Shown piece by piece: positions 17,523 through 26,269 of a stretch of 64,000 nt of DNA. Under the pieces are notes generated by a model. It made no database searches, was not told the origin of the DNA, and saw nothing but the letters and a program-made list of their open reading frames with translations. Within the stretch, counting starts at the first letter, position 1, and each line of letters begins with the position of its first letter. This DNA comes from Limnochorda pilosa (GTDB lineage Bacteria > Bacillota > Limnochordia > Limnochordales > Limnochordaceae): NCBI RefSeq assembly GCF_001544015.1, contig NZ_AP014924.1:2976001-3040000 (forward strand), given 5' to 3'. The position numbers were made by a program, and so were the translations under genes.

Positions 17523-18746
17523 TCATTCAGGCCAGGCCCGCCCGCCCGGCCGCCCCGCCCCGCCCCGTGCGTACGCCTCCAGCCGGCGCAGGCCCTCGTC
17601 GATCTGCTCCAGGGAGGTGGCGTAGCTCAGGCGGACGTACTGCTGATCCTCGTCGCCGGCGGGGGTCCCGAAGGCGCTGCGGCTCAAGACCGCGACGCCG
17701 GCCTCGGTGAGGAGCGCCTCCTGGAGCTCGCGCGCCGAGGCGAGCCCTCGCGCCTGCACCAGCCCCGTCACGTTGGGGAAGACGTAGAAGGCGCCCTGGG
17801 GCCTCAGGCAGCGGATGCCGGGGATGGCGTTCAACCCCTCCACGATCCGGTCCCGCCGCGCCCGGAACGCCTCCACCATCCGCCGGGCGGGCTCCTGGTC
17901 CCCGGTCAGGGCCGCGAGGGCCGCGTGCTGGGTGAAGGTGGCCGTGCACGACTCGGCGTTCGTCACCAAGCGGGCGACGTCCCCGGCCAGGGTCCTGGGC
18001 ATCACGCCGTACCCGATGCGCCAGCCGGTCATCGCGTAGGTCTTGGAGAAGCCGTCCACCACGATGGTCCGCTCCTTCGCCCCCGGCAGGGCGTGGGGCG
18101 AGCGGTGCTCCCCCTCGTAGAGGATGCGGCTGTAGATCTCGTCGCTCAGGATCCAGAAGTCGTGGCGCCGGGCCAGGCGCACCAGCTCCGCCAGGGCTTC
18201 GGGCGAGGCCACGCTGCCCGTGGGGTTGTGGGGCGAGTTCACGATCACCATGGCCGTGCGGGGCCCCACGCGGGTGGCCAGGTCTTCGGCGGTGAAGGAG
18301 AAGGCCGCCTCCTCCCGCAGGGGCAGCGGCACCGGCGTGGCCCCTGCGAGCCGGATGACCGACTCGTAGATGGGGAAGCCCGGGTTGGGGTAGACCACCT
18401 CGTCGCCCGGCCCGGCGATGGCCATGAGGCTGTGGAAGAGGATGGGCTTCGCCCCGGGGGCGATCACCACCTCCTCCGGATCGGTGGGAACCCCACGGGT
18501 ACGGGCGATCTCGGCCGCCACCGCCTCGCGCAGGGGCCGGATCCCCGCCGACGGGCTGTAGTGGGTCTCGTTCCGGCGGATCGCCTCGATCCCCGCCTCC
18601 TTGACCGCCTCGGGGGTGGGGAAGTCCGGCTCGCCGATGCAGAAGCTCACGATCCGGCGTCCCCGGCGCTCCTCCTCGGCCACCCGAGCCAGGACCTCGA
18701 AGGCCGTCTCCGTACCGACCACCGCCATACGCGCTGCTCGCCTCAC
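17523..18746 (-). CDS. Class-I PLP-dependent aminotransferase (AspC/PatA type)
   Basis: 407 residues, fold-type I. The PLP lysine is K235 in DGFSKTYAMTGWRIGYG; N174 in SPHNPTG and D202 in SDEIYS bind the cofactor. IGEPDFPTP and HYSPSAGIRPLREA are typical of the aspartate aminotransferase group Igamma. Substrate could be aspartate or an aromatic amino acid. It could stand in for the missing HisC, but nothing proves this. GTG at 18746 is used; the ATG at 18728 is an alternative. Confidence 0.88.
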   Translation of the reverse strand: MRRAARMAVVGTETAFEVLARVAEEERRGRRIVSFCIGEPDFPTPEAVKEAGIEAIRRNETHYSPSAGIRPLREAVAAEIARTRGVPTDPEEVVIAPGAKPILFHSLMAIAGPGDEVVYPNPGFPIYESVIRLAGATPVPLPLREEAAFSFTAEDLATRVGPRTAMVIVNSPHNPTGSVASPEALAELVRLARRHDFWILSDEIYSRILYEGEHRSPHALPGAKERTIVVDGFSKTYAMTGWRIGYGVMPRTLAGDVARLVTNAESCTATFTQHAALAALTGDQEPARRMVEAFRARRDRIVEGLNAIPGIRCLRPQGAFYVFPNVTGLVQARGLASARELQEALLTEAGVAVLSRSAFGTPAGDEDQQYVRLSYATSLEQIDEGLRRLEAYARGGAGRPGGRAWPE

Positions 18747-18770
18747 GCACGACCCGCCTCCCAGAACACG

Positions 18771-18790
18771 ATCGATGCACGCAATCGATG
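18771..18790 (-). repeat. Direct repeat ATCGATG, candidate operator
   Basis: Two copies of ATCGATG (18771-18777 and 18784-18790), each containing the palindrome ATCGAT, start 13 bases apart and lie 25-45 bases before the aminotransferase start. This is a plausible regulator site; no partner protein is identified. Confidence 0.3.
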
Positions 18791-18922
18791 CCCCTGGTAG
18801 CTACGACGCGCGCCGGCCTCGCGCCTTCCGGCCATGGTCTCTCGCGACTCCTTCCGGATCCGCGCGCAGCTTCACGCACGGACCCGGCTCAAAGGCGGCC
18901 ATCATGCTCGCTTGTGTCCGAA

Positions 18923-18952
18923 TTGACGCGCAGCAGGAGAGGCTGCTATAAT
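18923..18952 (+). promoter_or_regulatory. Strong sigma-A promoter
   Basis: TTGACG (18923-18928), an 18-base spacer and a perfect TATAAT (18947-18952). It is the closest match to consensus I saw in the window and lies about 55 bases before the small gene at 19015. Confidence 0.75.
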
Positions 18953-19014
18953 GAGGGACACACTACGGGCGGTGCCCGGCGATCCCACGAGACCCAAGGG
19001 AGCGAGCGATCGTC

Positions 19015-19275
19015 ATGAGGAAGAAGGTCTCCTCGTTGCCCACCCAGAGGACGGCGCCCCGCCGGCTTCGGCGGGTCCCCGTCAAGCTCGGTGCCCGGAC
19101 CTTGCTCTTCTATCGCCCCGTTTTCCGCCTGGGGCCTTTCCGGCTCATGCGGGGCGCCGACGGCAGCCTCTTCTGGCGCTGGAAACAGGGTCGCCACCAC
19201 CGCCTCACCCCCGCCTCCGCCCCCTCCCCTGAATCGCCCCCGTACCGCGAGCAGCCGGCCAACGGCTCCGAGTAG
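19015..19275 (+). CDS. Small basic protein of unknown function
   Basis: 86 residues from the ATG after GGGAGCGAG. The first half is strongly basic (RRLRRVPVKLGAR), the centre has the pattern YRPVFRLGPFRLMRG followed by FWRWKQG, and the C-terminus is Pro/Ser-rich. No signal peptide or membrane segment. The near-consensus promoter just upstream supports it being expressed. It converges on tsaD. Function unknown. Confidence 0.55.
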   Translation: MRKKVSSLPTQRTAPRRLRRVPVKLGARTLLFYRPVFRLGPFRLMRGADGSLFWRWKQGRHHRLTPASAPSPESPPYREQPANGSE

Positions 19276-19361
19276 GCTGGGCGAACGCCGCGCCCTTCCC
19301 GACCGTACCCGCCGAAGACGACCATCCCCGGACGCTCGGCCCTGCGCGCCGGCATCGGGGT

Positions 19362-20453
19362 TCAGCCGGCGTCTCCCGGGGGGTCCTCCAGGGAGAGAGC
19401 GGGAGCCGCGTTCAGGTCCAGGCCTGCCCGCTCGCCCCGTTGCCACCGGACCCAGCCTGCTGCGGCGATCATGGCCGCGTTGTCGGTGCAGAAGGCGGGC
19501 CGCGGCACGTAAAGCACGCGCCCCTCGGCCGCGGCCGCCTCCGCCAGGAGCTCCCGCAGCCGGCTGTTGGCGGCCACACCCCCTGCCAGGGCGATGCGCC
19601 CCGCCCCCACGGCCCGGGCCGCGGCCAGGGCCTTCTCGGCCAGCACCCCCACCACCGCCTCCTGGAAGCTGGCCGCCAGGTCCGCCACGGGAAGCGGGCC
19701 CCGAGCCTGGAGGCGGCGGATCTCGTTCAACGCCGCGGTCTTGAGGCCGCTGAAGCTGAAGTCGAAGCCCTCGCCCCGCAAGGCTCGGGGGAAGGGGAAG
19801 GCCGAAGGGTCGCCCTCCCGGGCCAGGCGGTCCATCTCGGCCCCCGCCGGGTAGGGCAGGCCCAGGACACGCCCAATCTTGTCAATGGCCTCGCCCGCCG
19901 CGTCGTCGCGCGTGCGCCCCAGGCGCCGGTACGCGCCCCAGGCGGGCACCTCCAGCAGCTCGGTGTGGCCTCCCGAGGCGATCAGGCAGAGGAAGGGCGG
20001 CTCGAGCTCCGGGTGCTCGAGGCGGTTGGCGTAGAGGTGCCCCTCGATGTGGTTCACCGCCACCAGAGGCAGGCCCGAGGCGTAGGCCAGGGCCTTGGCG
20101 CCGGCGATCCCCACCAGCAGCGCCCCCACCAGGCCCGGCCCCTGGGTGACCGCCACCGCGTCCAGGTCCTTCAGCTCCAGGCCGGCGTCGTCAAGCGCCT
20201 GGCGCACCACGGGCAGGAGCGCTTCCACGTGCCGCCTGGAGGCGATCTCGGGTACCACGCCGCCGAAGCGCCGGTGCACCTCCACCTGGGAGGCCACCAC
20301 GTTGCTCAGAAGCCGCGTGCCGCCTGCGACCACCGCAGCGGCCGTCTCGTCGCAGCTGGTCTCGATGCCGAGGACGAGCCCCCCCGGGGCGCCAGGGGGC
20401 CGTCCCTCACGCGCCGGCGGGGCCGCCCCCCGCTCGCGGGCCGCAGGTGTCAC
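19362..20453 (-). CDS. tsaD: tRNA N6-adenosine threonylcarbamoyltransferase TsaD
   Basis: Transfers threonylcarbamoyl to A37 of ANN-decoding tRNAs, with TsaB and TsaE. About 363 residues. The ASKHA ATPase motifs are LGIETSCDETAAAVV, the metal-binding H135 and H139 in NHIEGHLYAN, GGHTEL and GGVAANSRLR. GTG at 20453 is preferred because GGAAGGA lies upstream; about 25 low-complexity residues precede the conserved region. It follows rimI by 20 bases in the tsaE-tsaB-rimI-tsaD operon. Confidence 0.95.
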   Translation of the reverse strand: MTPAARERGAAPPAREGRPPGAPGGLVLGIETSCDETAAAVVAGGTRLLSNVVASQVEVHRRFGGVVPEIASRRHVEALLPVVRQALDDAGLELKDLDAVAVTQGPGLVGALLVGIAGAKALAYASGLPLVAVNHIEGHLYANRLEHPELEPPFLCLIASGGHTELLEVPAWGAYRRLGRTRDDAAGEAIDKIGRVLGLPYPAGAEMDRLAREGDPSAFPFPRALRGEGFDFSFSGLKTAALNEIRRLQARGPLPVADLAASFQEAVVGVLAEKALAAARAVGAGRIALAGGVAANSRLRELLAEAAAAEGRVLYVPRPAFCTDNAAMIAAAGWVRWQRGERAGLDLNAAPALSLEDPPGDAG

Positions 20454-20473
20454 GGGTCCGGTTCCTTCCACCG

Positions 20474-20968
20474 TCAGAGATCCTTCCACATGATGAAGGC
20501 GTCCTCGTTGTTGTCCCGGTAGTACCCGCGGCGGACGCCGGCGCTCTTGTAGCCCAGGGAGCGGTAGAGGGTCTGGGCCACCAGGTTGGTGCGGCGGACC
20601 TCGAGGGTCATGCGCTTGCCGCCCTTCTCCCGCACCAGGTCCTCCACCGCCTCCATCAGCGTGCGGCCGATGCCGTACCCGCGAAAGTCGGGGTGGACCG
20701 CCACGTTGGTGACGTGCCCCTCGTCCAGCACCAGCCACACCCCCGCATAGCCCACCGGGCGGGCCCGCCGCGGCCGGGGCTGCCCCACGGGGAAGGCCCG
20801 GGCCACCAGGTAGTAGGCCCGGTCGTTCTCCAGGAGCTCGGACAGGAACGCGTACCGCGACCAGGGCGTCGGGAACGAGAGCCGCTCGATCTTGAGGATG
20901 TCCCCCAGATCGCGCAGGCGCATGGGTTCCACGGCGACGTCGAACTGCTCCCTTGCTTCAGTGGCCAT
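20474..20968 (-). CDS. rimI: Ribosomal protein S18 alanine N-acetyltransferase RimI
   Basis: 164-residue GNAT acetyltransferase. The substrate-proximal ERLSFPTPWSRYAF motif, the acetyl-CoA loop HPDFRGYGIGRTLM and LEVRRTNLVAQTLYRSLGY with the terminal YYRDNNEDAFIMWKDL are diagnostic of RimI. The position between tsaB and tsaD is a common gene order in Firmicutes. A GTG at 21073 overlapping the tsaB stop would add about 35 unconserved residues; the ATG is preferred. Confidence 0.93.
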   Translation of the reverse strand: MATEAREQFDVAVEPMRLRDLGDILKIERLSFPTPWSRYAFLSELLENDRAYYLVARAFPVGQPRPRRARPVGYAGVWLVLDEGHVTNVAVHPDFRGYGIGRTLMEAVEDLVREKGGKRMTLEVRRTNLVAQTLYRSLGYKSAGVRRGYYRDNNEDAFIMWKDL

Positions 20969-21069
20969 CTTCGGCCCGGCGGGCCGGCTTCGTGCCTGGT
21001 CCGCCGCTCCGGGTCGCCCCGGGGGCGGCACCTCCCGGCCGCCGGTCCCTCCCTCCGGCATCCTCCCGA

Positions 21070-21951
21070 TCACCCGACGACGCCGCTCTTCCCCCCGTCG
21101 TGCGCTTCCAGACCCGCCGCCCTGCGCTCGGCCTCGGTCTCCCGCAGGTAGACGGGTTCCACCTCCATCGGCTTCGCCGCCTGCCCGGCCGCCAGGCGGA
21201 CCGCCCCCAGCAAGGCCACCGCCCCCGGCCGCAGGTGCCCCAGGGTCCAGTACTCCGGCACCACACGGGCCTGGAAGGCCGCACCCGCCCCGGTCTCCAG
21301 CCACCGGTGGAAACCCTCCGCCCCTTCGCCCACGAGGCAGAAGCGGCCCTCGGCTCCAGGCCCGGCCAGCGGCCGCAACAGCTCTTCGGGCGTCCACCGG
21401 CCCGGCGGCACCGGCTGCTCCCAGCCGGCCGGGTCGCCCTGCCGTCCAGCCCGGTAGAGGGCGCCGAAGTAGGCGCCCCGCCGGGCCGGCAGCACCGGAA
21501 CGACCCAGTCGGCCACAGCGCCGGCCTGCCAGGCCAGGGCGTCCAGGGTGAGCACGGGCACCAGGGGCAGGCCCCACCCGAAGGCGAGCGCCTTGGCCGT
21601 CATGACACCGATGCGGATCCCCGTGTAGGAGCCGGGCCCGGCGGTCACGGCCACCGCCGCGACCTCTCCCCGGTCCACGCCCGCCGCCTCCATGGCCCGC
21701 TCCAGCGCCGGCATCAGGCGCTCGGAGTGGGTCGCCTCCACGCCCGCCAGGTGCTCGGCCCGCAGGGCCGGGGCCGCCCCGGGCCGGAGCTCCGCCACCG
21801 CCGTGCCGCCCAAGCGCCCCGAGCTTTCCAGCCCCAGCACGAACCGGCGCGCAGGCGGCTGGACGTCCCAGCTCACCCCCACGGGCGTGGGGACCCTGAA
21901 GGGGCCGGATCGTCGCCGGAGCAAACATGCGATTCCTTCGTCATCCCTCAT
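21070..21951 (-). CDS. tsaB: tRNA threonylcarbamoyladenosine biosynthesis protein TsaB
   Basis: About 293 residues. TsaB is an inactive TsaD paralogue that scaffolds t6A synthesis. FVLGLESSGRLGGTAV, THSERLMPALERAM and the VTAGPGSYTGIRIGVMTAKAL motif are typical. The ATG at 21951 overlaps tsaE by 11 bases and has GGAGG close upstream; the extra 33 N-terminal residues are unusual, so a start nearer the conserved RRFVLGLE is possible. Confidence 0.93.
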   Translation of the reverse strand: MRDDEGIACLLRRRSGPFRVPTPVGVSWDVQPPARRFVLGLESSGRLGGTAVAELRPGAAPALRAEHLAGVEATHSERLMPALERAMEAAGVDRGEVAAVAVTAGPGSYTGIRIGVMTAKALAFGWGLPLVPVLTLDALAWQAGAVADWVVPVLPARRGAYFGALYRAGRQGDPAGWEQPVPPGRWTPEELLRPLAGPGAEGRFCLVGEGAEGFHRWLETGAGAAFQARVVPEYWTLGHLRPGAVALLGAVRLAAGQAAKPMEVEPVYLRETEAERRAAGLEAHDGGKSGVVG

Positions 21952-22474
21952 CCGCCTCCTTCCCCGCCCGTCCGGCCCAGACCTGCGCGAGCTCCTCCAG
22001 CAGCGCTTCCATACGATCACCGGCCGCCTGGAGGCGGAAGCGCCGGCGGTCCTCGCCGCCGGCCTCGATCCAGACCCAGAGAGCTCCCTCAGGCCGCAGG
22101 GAGCCGGGCAGGCGCGACGCCCACTCGACCGCCGCCACGCCATCGCCCTCCAGGAGCTCCTCCAGGCCCAGCGCCTCGATCTCCGCCGCGTCCTCCAACC
22201 GGTAGAGGTCCACGTGGTAGAGGGGGATCCGGCCCCGGTGCACCTGCACCAGGGTGAAGCTGGGGCTCGTCACCCGGTCGGGGTCGATGCCCAGGCCCGC
22301 CGCCAGGCCCTTGGTGAGGAGGGTCTTCCCCGCGCCCAGCTCGCCCTCCAGGAGGAGGACGTCACCCGGGAGGACCCGCTTGCCGAGCCACCGCCCCAGC
22401 TCCAGGCTCTCCGCCGGGCTCCCGCTGGTCCAGGTCAGGTCTATGACCAGGAACCTCCTTCCTCCCAAGGGCAT
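21941..22474 (-). CDS. tsaE: tRNA threonylcarbamoyladenosine biosynthesis ATPase TsaE
   Basis: 177 residues. The P-loop GELGAGKTLLTKGLA, the TSPSFTLV motif, YHVDLYRL and VAAVEWASR identify TsaE, the ATPase that drives turnover of the TsaBD complex. The start at 22474 has GGGGAAGA upstream. First gene of the t6A operon. Confidence 0.94.
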   Translation of the reverse strand: MPLGGRRFLVIDLTWTSGSPAESLELGRWLGKRVLPGDVLLLEGELGAGKTLLTKGLAAGLGIDPDRVTSPSFTLVQVHRGRIPLYHVDLYRLEDAAEIEALGLEELLEGDGVAAVEWASRLPGSLRPEGALWVWIEAGGEDRRRFRLQAAGDRMEALLEELAQVWAGRAGKEADEG

Positions 22475-22537
22475 TCTTCCCCGCAGCCGCCAGGTGAAAC
22501 GCCCCACGTGGGCGGGCGTGCTCGCAGGCGCACCGCC

Positions 22538-23299
22538 CTAGCGCGCCACCGCCAGCCGCCGGGACGTGCGGGCGGCCTCCACCAGGGCCCGGAAGAGCCC
22601 CCGCTGGGCGGGCCAGCGCTTCACCATGTGCTCGGGGTGCCACTGGACACCCAGGCAGAAGGCCGCCGATCCATCGGCCTCGATGGCCTCCACCAGGCCG
22701 TCCGCCGCCTCCGCGACCGCCCGGAAGCCGGGGGCCACCCGCCGGACCGCCTGGTGGTGGAAGCTGTTCACCCGCAGGCTGCCCCCGCCCTCCAGGCCCA
22801 GGACCCGGGCCAGGACCGACCCCGGCCGGACCGTGATCGCGTGGCTGGCGTGCCAGCGGGGCGCCTGCTGGCGGTGCTGCAGCGCGCCGGGGTGCTGGGC
22901 GAGGTCTTGGTAGACGTCGCCGCCGGCGGCCACGTTCAGCACCTGGATCCCCCGGCAGATGGCCAGAATGGGACGTCCCTCCTGCAGGGCGGCCCGGGCC
23001 AGAGCGACCTCGAGGCCGTCGCGGTCAGGGTCCACCCATCCCAGACGGGGGTCGGGCTCTTCCCCGAAGAGGGCCGGGTCGACGTCGTCGCCGCCCGACA
23101 GGAGGAGCCCGTCCACCCTGGCGAGCAGGGCACCCGCCCGCCTGGCCGTCTCCTCGGGAGGATCGCCCGCCGTCACGGGCGCCAGGGCGACGGGCAGGCC
23201 GCCGGCGTCCACCACCGCCTCCAGGTAGGGCACGTTCAGGAAGACCCTTGCCTGATCCTCCGTCCGACCGCACGTGATCCCGATGACGGGTTGCTCCAC
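22538..23299 (-). CDS. Class-I glutamine amidotransferase, gamma-glutamyl-GABA hydrolase (PuuD) type
   Basis: 253 residues. IGITCGR at the N-terminus, LLLSGGDDVDPALFGE, nucleophile C115 in AICRGIQVLN, and H221/E223 in VQWHPEHM define the peptidase C26 / PuuD-like family, which hydrolyses gamma-glutamyl amides in polyamine breakdown. VNSFHHQAVRRVAPG is also typical. GTG at 23299 lies eight bases after GGAGGG. No puuABC genes are adjacent, so the substrate is open. Confidence 0.85.
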   Translation of the reverse strand: MEQPVIGITCGRTEDQARVFLNVPYLEAVVDAGGLPVALAPVTAGDPPEETARRAGALLARVDGLLLSGGDDVDPALFGEEPDPRLGWVDPDRDGLEVALARAALQEGRPILAICRGIQVLNVAAGGDVYQDLAQHPGALQHRQQAPRWHASHAITVRPGSVLARVLGLEGGGSLRVNSFHHQAVRRVAPGFRAVAEAADGLVEAIEADGSAAFCLGVQWHPEHMVKRWPAQRGLFRALVEAARTSRRLAVAR

Positions 23300-23623
23300 C
23301 GCCTGAGTCCCTCCTCGCCTACCGTGGGGCCGGGGCGCTCCGCCCGGCGCCCCGGGGAGGCCCGCCTCTCCCCCCGCCTCCGGGGGAGAACACCCCACGC
23401 GCTGCTTCGCCCTCGTACAGATCTTCCCTGCTTCGCCAGGAACCCCCGGCAGGAGGCCCTTTCGTTCCAGGAGAAGGCGTCTGTACCTTCGATCCGAAGG
23501 CGCCTGGCGGTATCGCGCCGGGGGCCCGCCGGGCGCGAGCGCCCGGCGCGGTGCACCCGATCGTCGCACCAAGGACCGAGTCGACGATCCATCCATCCTC
23601 GCAGCAAAGGGGTGTGCCCTTCC
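23300..23623. other. Intergenic region between divergent genes, with two dyads
   Basis: No gene is seen. It holds CCTTCG-ATC-CGAAGG (23486-23500) and a GC-only perfect dyad GCCGGGCGC-GA-GCGCCCGGC (23528-23547). It must contain promoters for both the amidotransferase and the outer-membrane protein at 23624, but I find no convincing -35/-10 pair. Confidence 0.4.
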
Positions 23624-24322
23624 ATGCGTCGTGTACTCTACGCCATCGTCGCCCTCGCTCTCGCCATCGCCCTGCGGGCCCCCGCGGCCCTCGCTTTCAG
23701 CCCCGAGCTCTCCCTGGAGGGCTGGTGGTCCCGCATCGCCCGGGAAGACCGGGCGGGCGACCAGATCTCCCGCAGCAGCCGCTCCCTGCCTCAGGCCGCC
23801 CTCCAGTTGGACCTGGACCTCACGTCGCGCTTCGGGCTCGAAGGTGAGCTCGTGGCGCCTCCCGAGCGCCTGGCCGGCATCGTCGACCGGGTCACGGGTG
23901 ACGCCGACTCGTGGCCGCCGCTCGGGTACCGGGTGGACGCCACGTACCGGCTTCCCATCATCGGCGTGGGTGTGGGCCCCACCTACGTCCACTCGGTGCT
24001 GGCGCCCAAGGCCGACGAGCCCGTGGTGGAGGTGGGTGGGCTGGGCGGTGTGGCCACCGGCAGCGCCTCCCTCTCGGACCGGCTGCGGCTGACGGGCTCG
24101 GTCCGCCACCTCCCCGATGCGGTGGTGCGCGAGGCCGGCGAGGCCCAAAAGGCTACCTACACCGGCTACCGGGTGGGGGCGGGCCTCACCGTCTGGCACG
24201 GGCTCGAGGCCCAGGTCACCTACCGCCAGGAACGGGTGGCCGTTCCCAACCCTATGCCAGGGGTCCAGGAGCGGACCTACCAGCAGGGCGGGTACACCCT
24301 GGGCGTGGGCTACCGGTTCTGA
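23624..24322 (+). CDS. Small outer-membrane beta-barrel protein
   Basis: 232 residues from the ATG after AAAGGGG. The signal peptide (LYAIVALALAIALRAPAALA) ends before residue 25. The mature protein is a run of alternating hydrophobic and polar residues with turns (for example LPIIGVGVGPTYVHSVL, YRVGAGLTVWHGLEAQVTYRQ) and ends in GYTLGVGYRF. A last strand with terminal Phe is the outer-membrane protein assembly signal. No specific family recognised. The tail overlaps the convergent mazF by 13 bases. Confidence 0.7.
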   Translation: MRRVLYAIVALALAIALRAPAALAFSPELSLEGWWSRIAREDRAGDQISRSSRSLPQAALQLDLDLTSRFGLEGELVAPPERLAGIVDRVTGDADSWPPLGYRVDATYRLPIIGVGVGPTYVHSVLAPKADEPVVEVGGLGGVATGSASLSDRLRLTGSVRHLPDAVVREAGEAQKATYTGYRVGAGLTVWHGLEAQVTYRQERVAVPNPMPGVQERTYQQGGYTLGVGYRF

Positions 24323-24732
24323 GGGCCCGAGTGATCAGGGCCCGTGCCGGGAGGGACCGGGGACGCAAGCTTCAGGCCCAGGCTGATCCCCAGGGCTCGG
24401 TCCACCTCCTGCAGGGTGGCGGCGTCCACCGCCCCCACCCTGCCCTTGAGCCGGCCCCGGGCAAGGGTGCGGATCTGCTCGAGGAGGATCACCGAGTCCT
24501 TCTCCAGGCCCAGGCCGCTGGCCGGAAGGACGACGTGGGTGGGAAGCCGCGCCTTGCCGAGCCGGGACGTGACCGGCGCGACGATGACCGTGGCGCTGCG
24601 CCGGTTGCCCGCGTCGTTCTGGACGACGAGCACCGGACGCACGCCGCCCTGCTCGGATCCGAGCACGGGGTTCAGGTTGGCGAAGTAGACCTCGCCGCGG
24701 CGGACGCGGCGACCGGGCTCAGCAGGTGGCAT
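24310..24732 (-). CDS. MazF/PemK family mRNA interferase-like toxin
   Basis: 140 residues. RRGEVYFANLNPVLGSEQGGVRPVLVVQNDAGN, TVIVAPVTS, and VILLEQIRTL are the family core; the basic residues of the RNA-binding cleft are retained. The last about 20 residues, beyond the fold, are Pro/Gly-rich and overlap the neighbouring gene. No mazE-like antitoxin precedes it: the 80 bases upstream contain no frame. It may be a chromosomal MazF whose antitoxin lies elsewhere. Confidence 0.88.
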   Translation of the reverse strand: MPPAEPGRRVRRGEVYFANLNPVLGSEQGGVRPVLVVQNDAGNRRSATVIVAPVTSRLGKARLPTHVVLPASGLGLEKDSVILLEQIRTLARGRLKGRVGAVDAATLQEVDRALGISLGLKLASPVPPGTGPDHSGPQNR

Positions 24733-24815
24733 GACGGGCGTCCCCCGGGGGAAGTGTTGCCCTACCCGGGGTCATTCACGACGCCCACGAGACGATCCTC
24801 GGTACGAGGAGGCGC

Positions 24816-25529
24816 ATGGCGATGAGACGACTCCTGACAGCCGCCCTGGCCGCGGCGACGCTCCTGGCCGGATCCCTCGCCCCTCCCGCGGCGGCGGTGG
24901 GGCTGTCGGCGGAAGTGAACCAGAGCAGCACCCGGCTCAGCGACGCCACCCGTTCCCACACCGATGGCCTGGCGGTGGTCTTCGACGTCCCCGTGGAGGC
25001 GCAGGAGGTGGAGGCCGCCCTGAGCCTCTGGCCGGGCACCGAGTTCCGGCTGATGCACGTGGCGGGCCGGATCCCCGAGGGCCGCGATCCCACTCAGCCC
25101 CGCAGCAGCCTCTGGAGGGGCGAGGCATGGCTTGGCCTGCCCCCCTGGCCACTGGCCGTGGGCGTGATGCACCAATCGGTCACCTGGCGGTGGGCCACCG
25201 ACGGGGCAGAAGAGCAGATCCCCTTCGAGGCGGCCGGCTGGGGCGTGGGGGCGGAGACCCGCATGGCCGTGACGCCCCGCCTGGTGGTGGGGGCCGAGCT
25301 GCGCGCCACCCCCTGGGCCCGGTGGACGAACGACGCCATGGAGGCGCTGCCCCCGCACCGGCTCTTCTTCCTGGGGTACGACGTGGGCGCCCGCTACTTC
25401 CTCACCCCGAACGTCGCCACCCGGGTCGGGTACCGCTGGGACGCCCTCCGGGCTGTCTTCGACGACGGGCGGATGGTGCGGGACGTGGCCCAGTCGGGCC
25501 TCTACTGGGGCCTGGCCGTGGGCTTCTGA
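24816..25529 (+). CDS. Small outer-membrane beta-barrel protein
   Basis: 237 residues; ATG follows GAGGAGG. Signal peptide LLTAALAAATLLAGSLAPPAAA. The mature part is strand-rich (GWGVGAETRMAVTPRLVVGAELRA; YDVGARYFLTPNVATRVGYRW) and ends GLYWGLAVGF with terminal Phe. It resembles the 23624 protein in size and layout but not clearly in sequence. Probably a porin-like or lipid-modifying barrel; function unknown. Confidence 0.68.
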   Translation: MAMRRLLTAALAAATLLAGSLAPPAAAVGLSAEVNQSSTRLSDATRSHTDGLAVVFDVPVEAQEVEAALSLWPGTEFRLMHVAGRIPEGRDPTQPRSSLWRGEAWLGLPPWPLAVGVMHQSVTWRWATDGAEEQIPFEAAGWGVGAETRMAVTPRLVVGAELRATPWARWTNDAMEALPPHRLFFLGYDVGARYFLTPNVATRVGYRWDALRAVFDDGRMVRDVAQSGLYWGLAVGF

Positions 25530-25608
25530 GGCGACGCGGGCGAGTCAGGCCCCGAGGCGCCGCCACTGGGGTGGCCTCGACGGGGTCGGACCCGCCCGCG
25601 GGCCCCGC

Positions 25609-26097
25609 TCACCGCACCTCCACCCAGCCGTAGGCGACCAGGGGCTGCGGCGAGGCGGTGACCCGTCCCTCCAGGCGGTAGCGGCCAGGGGGGAGCGGAC
25701 GCCCGTCGCTTCCGGTGCCGTCCCAGGCGGCGGCGAAGAGGTAGAGCCGCTCGCCCTCGTAGGTCTCCTGGCCGATGACCTGGGCGAACATGCGGCCCGC
25801 GGACCAGCGCCAGGCTGGCTCGCGGTCGGTCTTGGCGTCGGGAGCGTAGACGGCGAAGTCGAAGCGCTGCGCGGTGCTGAAGCGCAGCGTCGTCTCCTGC
25901 CGGGGCATCAACCCCACGGAGAGCGAGTACCAGGCCCGCTCGCCCTCCCGGATCGGCGTCGAGCTCACGCTCAGGGCCACCTCGGGCTCGGCCACCACCT
26001 TCGCCTCCTCTCCTGCACCGCCCCTCAGGAGGGCGGCCAGCATGCCGCCCCCCACCACGGCCACCAGCAGCACCACGATCCACCAAGGCCTGCGCAC
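25609..26097 (-). CDS. Membrane-anchored BsuPI-domain protein
   Basis: 162 residues from GTG, eight bases after GGAGG. One N-terminal transmembrane segment (WWIVVLLVAVVGGGMLAALL) anchors a BsuPI fold: TLRFSTAQRFDFAVYAPD, WRWSAGRMFAQ, and WDGTGSDGRPLPPGRYRLEGRV, the signature of the intracellular proteinase inhibitor family. In most genomes these are extracytoplasmic proteins of unknown role. Transcribed away from the cargo locus at 26378. Confidence 0.78.
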   Translation of the reverse strand: MRRPWWIVVLLVAVVGGGMLAALLRGGAGEEAKVVAEPEVALSVSSTPIREGERAWYSLSVGLMPRQETTLRFSTAQRFDFAVYAPDAKTDREPAWRWSAGRMFAQVIGQETYEGERLYLFAAAWDGTGSDGRPLPPGRYRLEGRVTASPQPLVAYGWVEVR

Positions 26098-26269
26098 GGA
26101 GATCGCCTCCCCTCTCCTGGAACCGAGAGCGGGCCTGGGAGCGTCCTTACCCGTAGGCCCGTCCGGCCCGATCCGACCTCAGCCTGCGGCGTCACCGGCG
26201 GACTCCGATGCCCCTTTTCCACCAAAGGCCGGTCTCTTCCTGGCACCGGCGCGGGGAAGGAGGACATCT

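Noticed and set aside
21692-23623. Upstream extension of the outer-membrane protein frame to 21692
   Set aside because: It runs antisense through tsaB, tsaE and the amidotransferase; the signal peptide begins at 23624.
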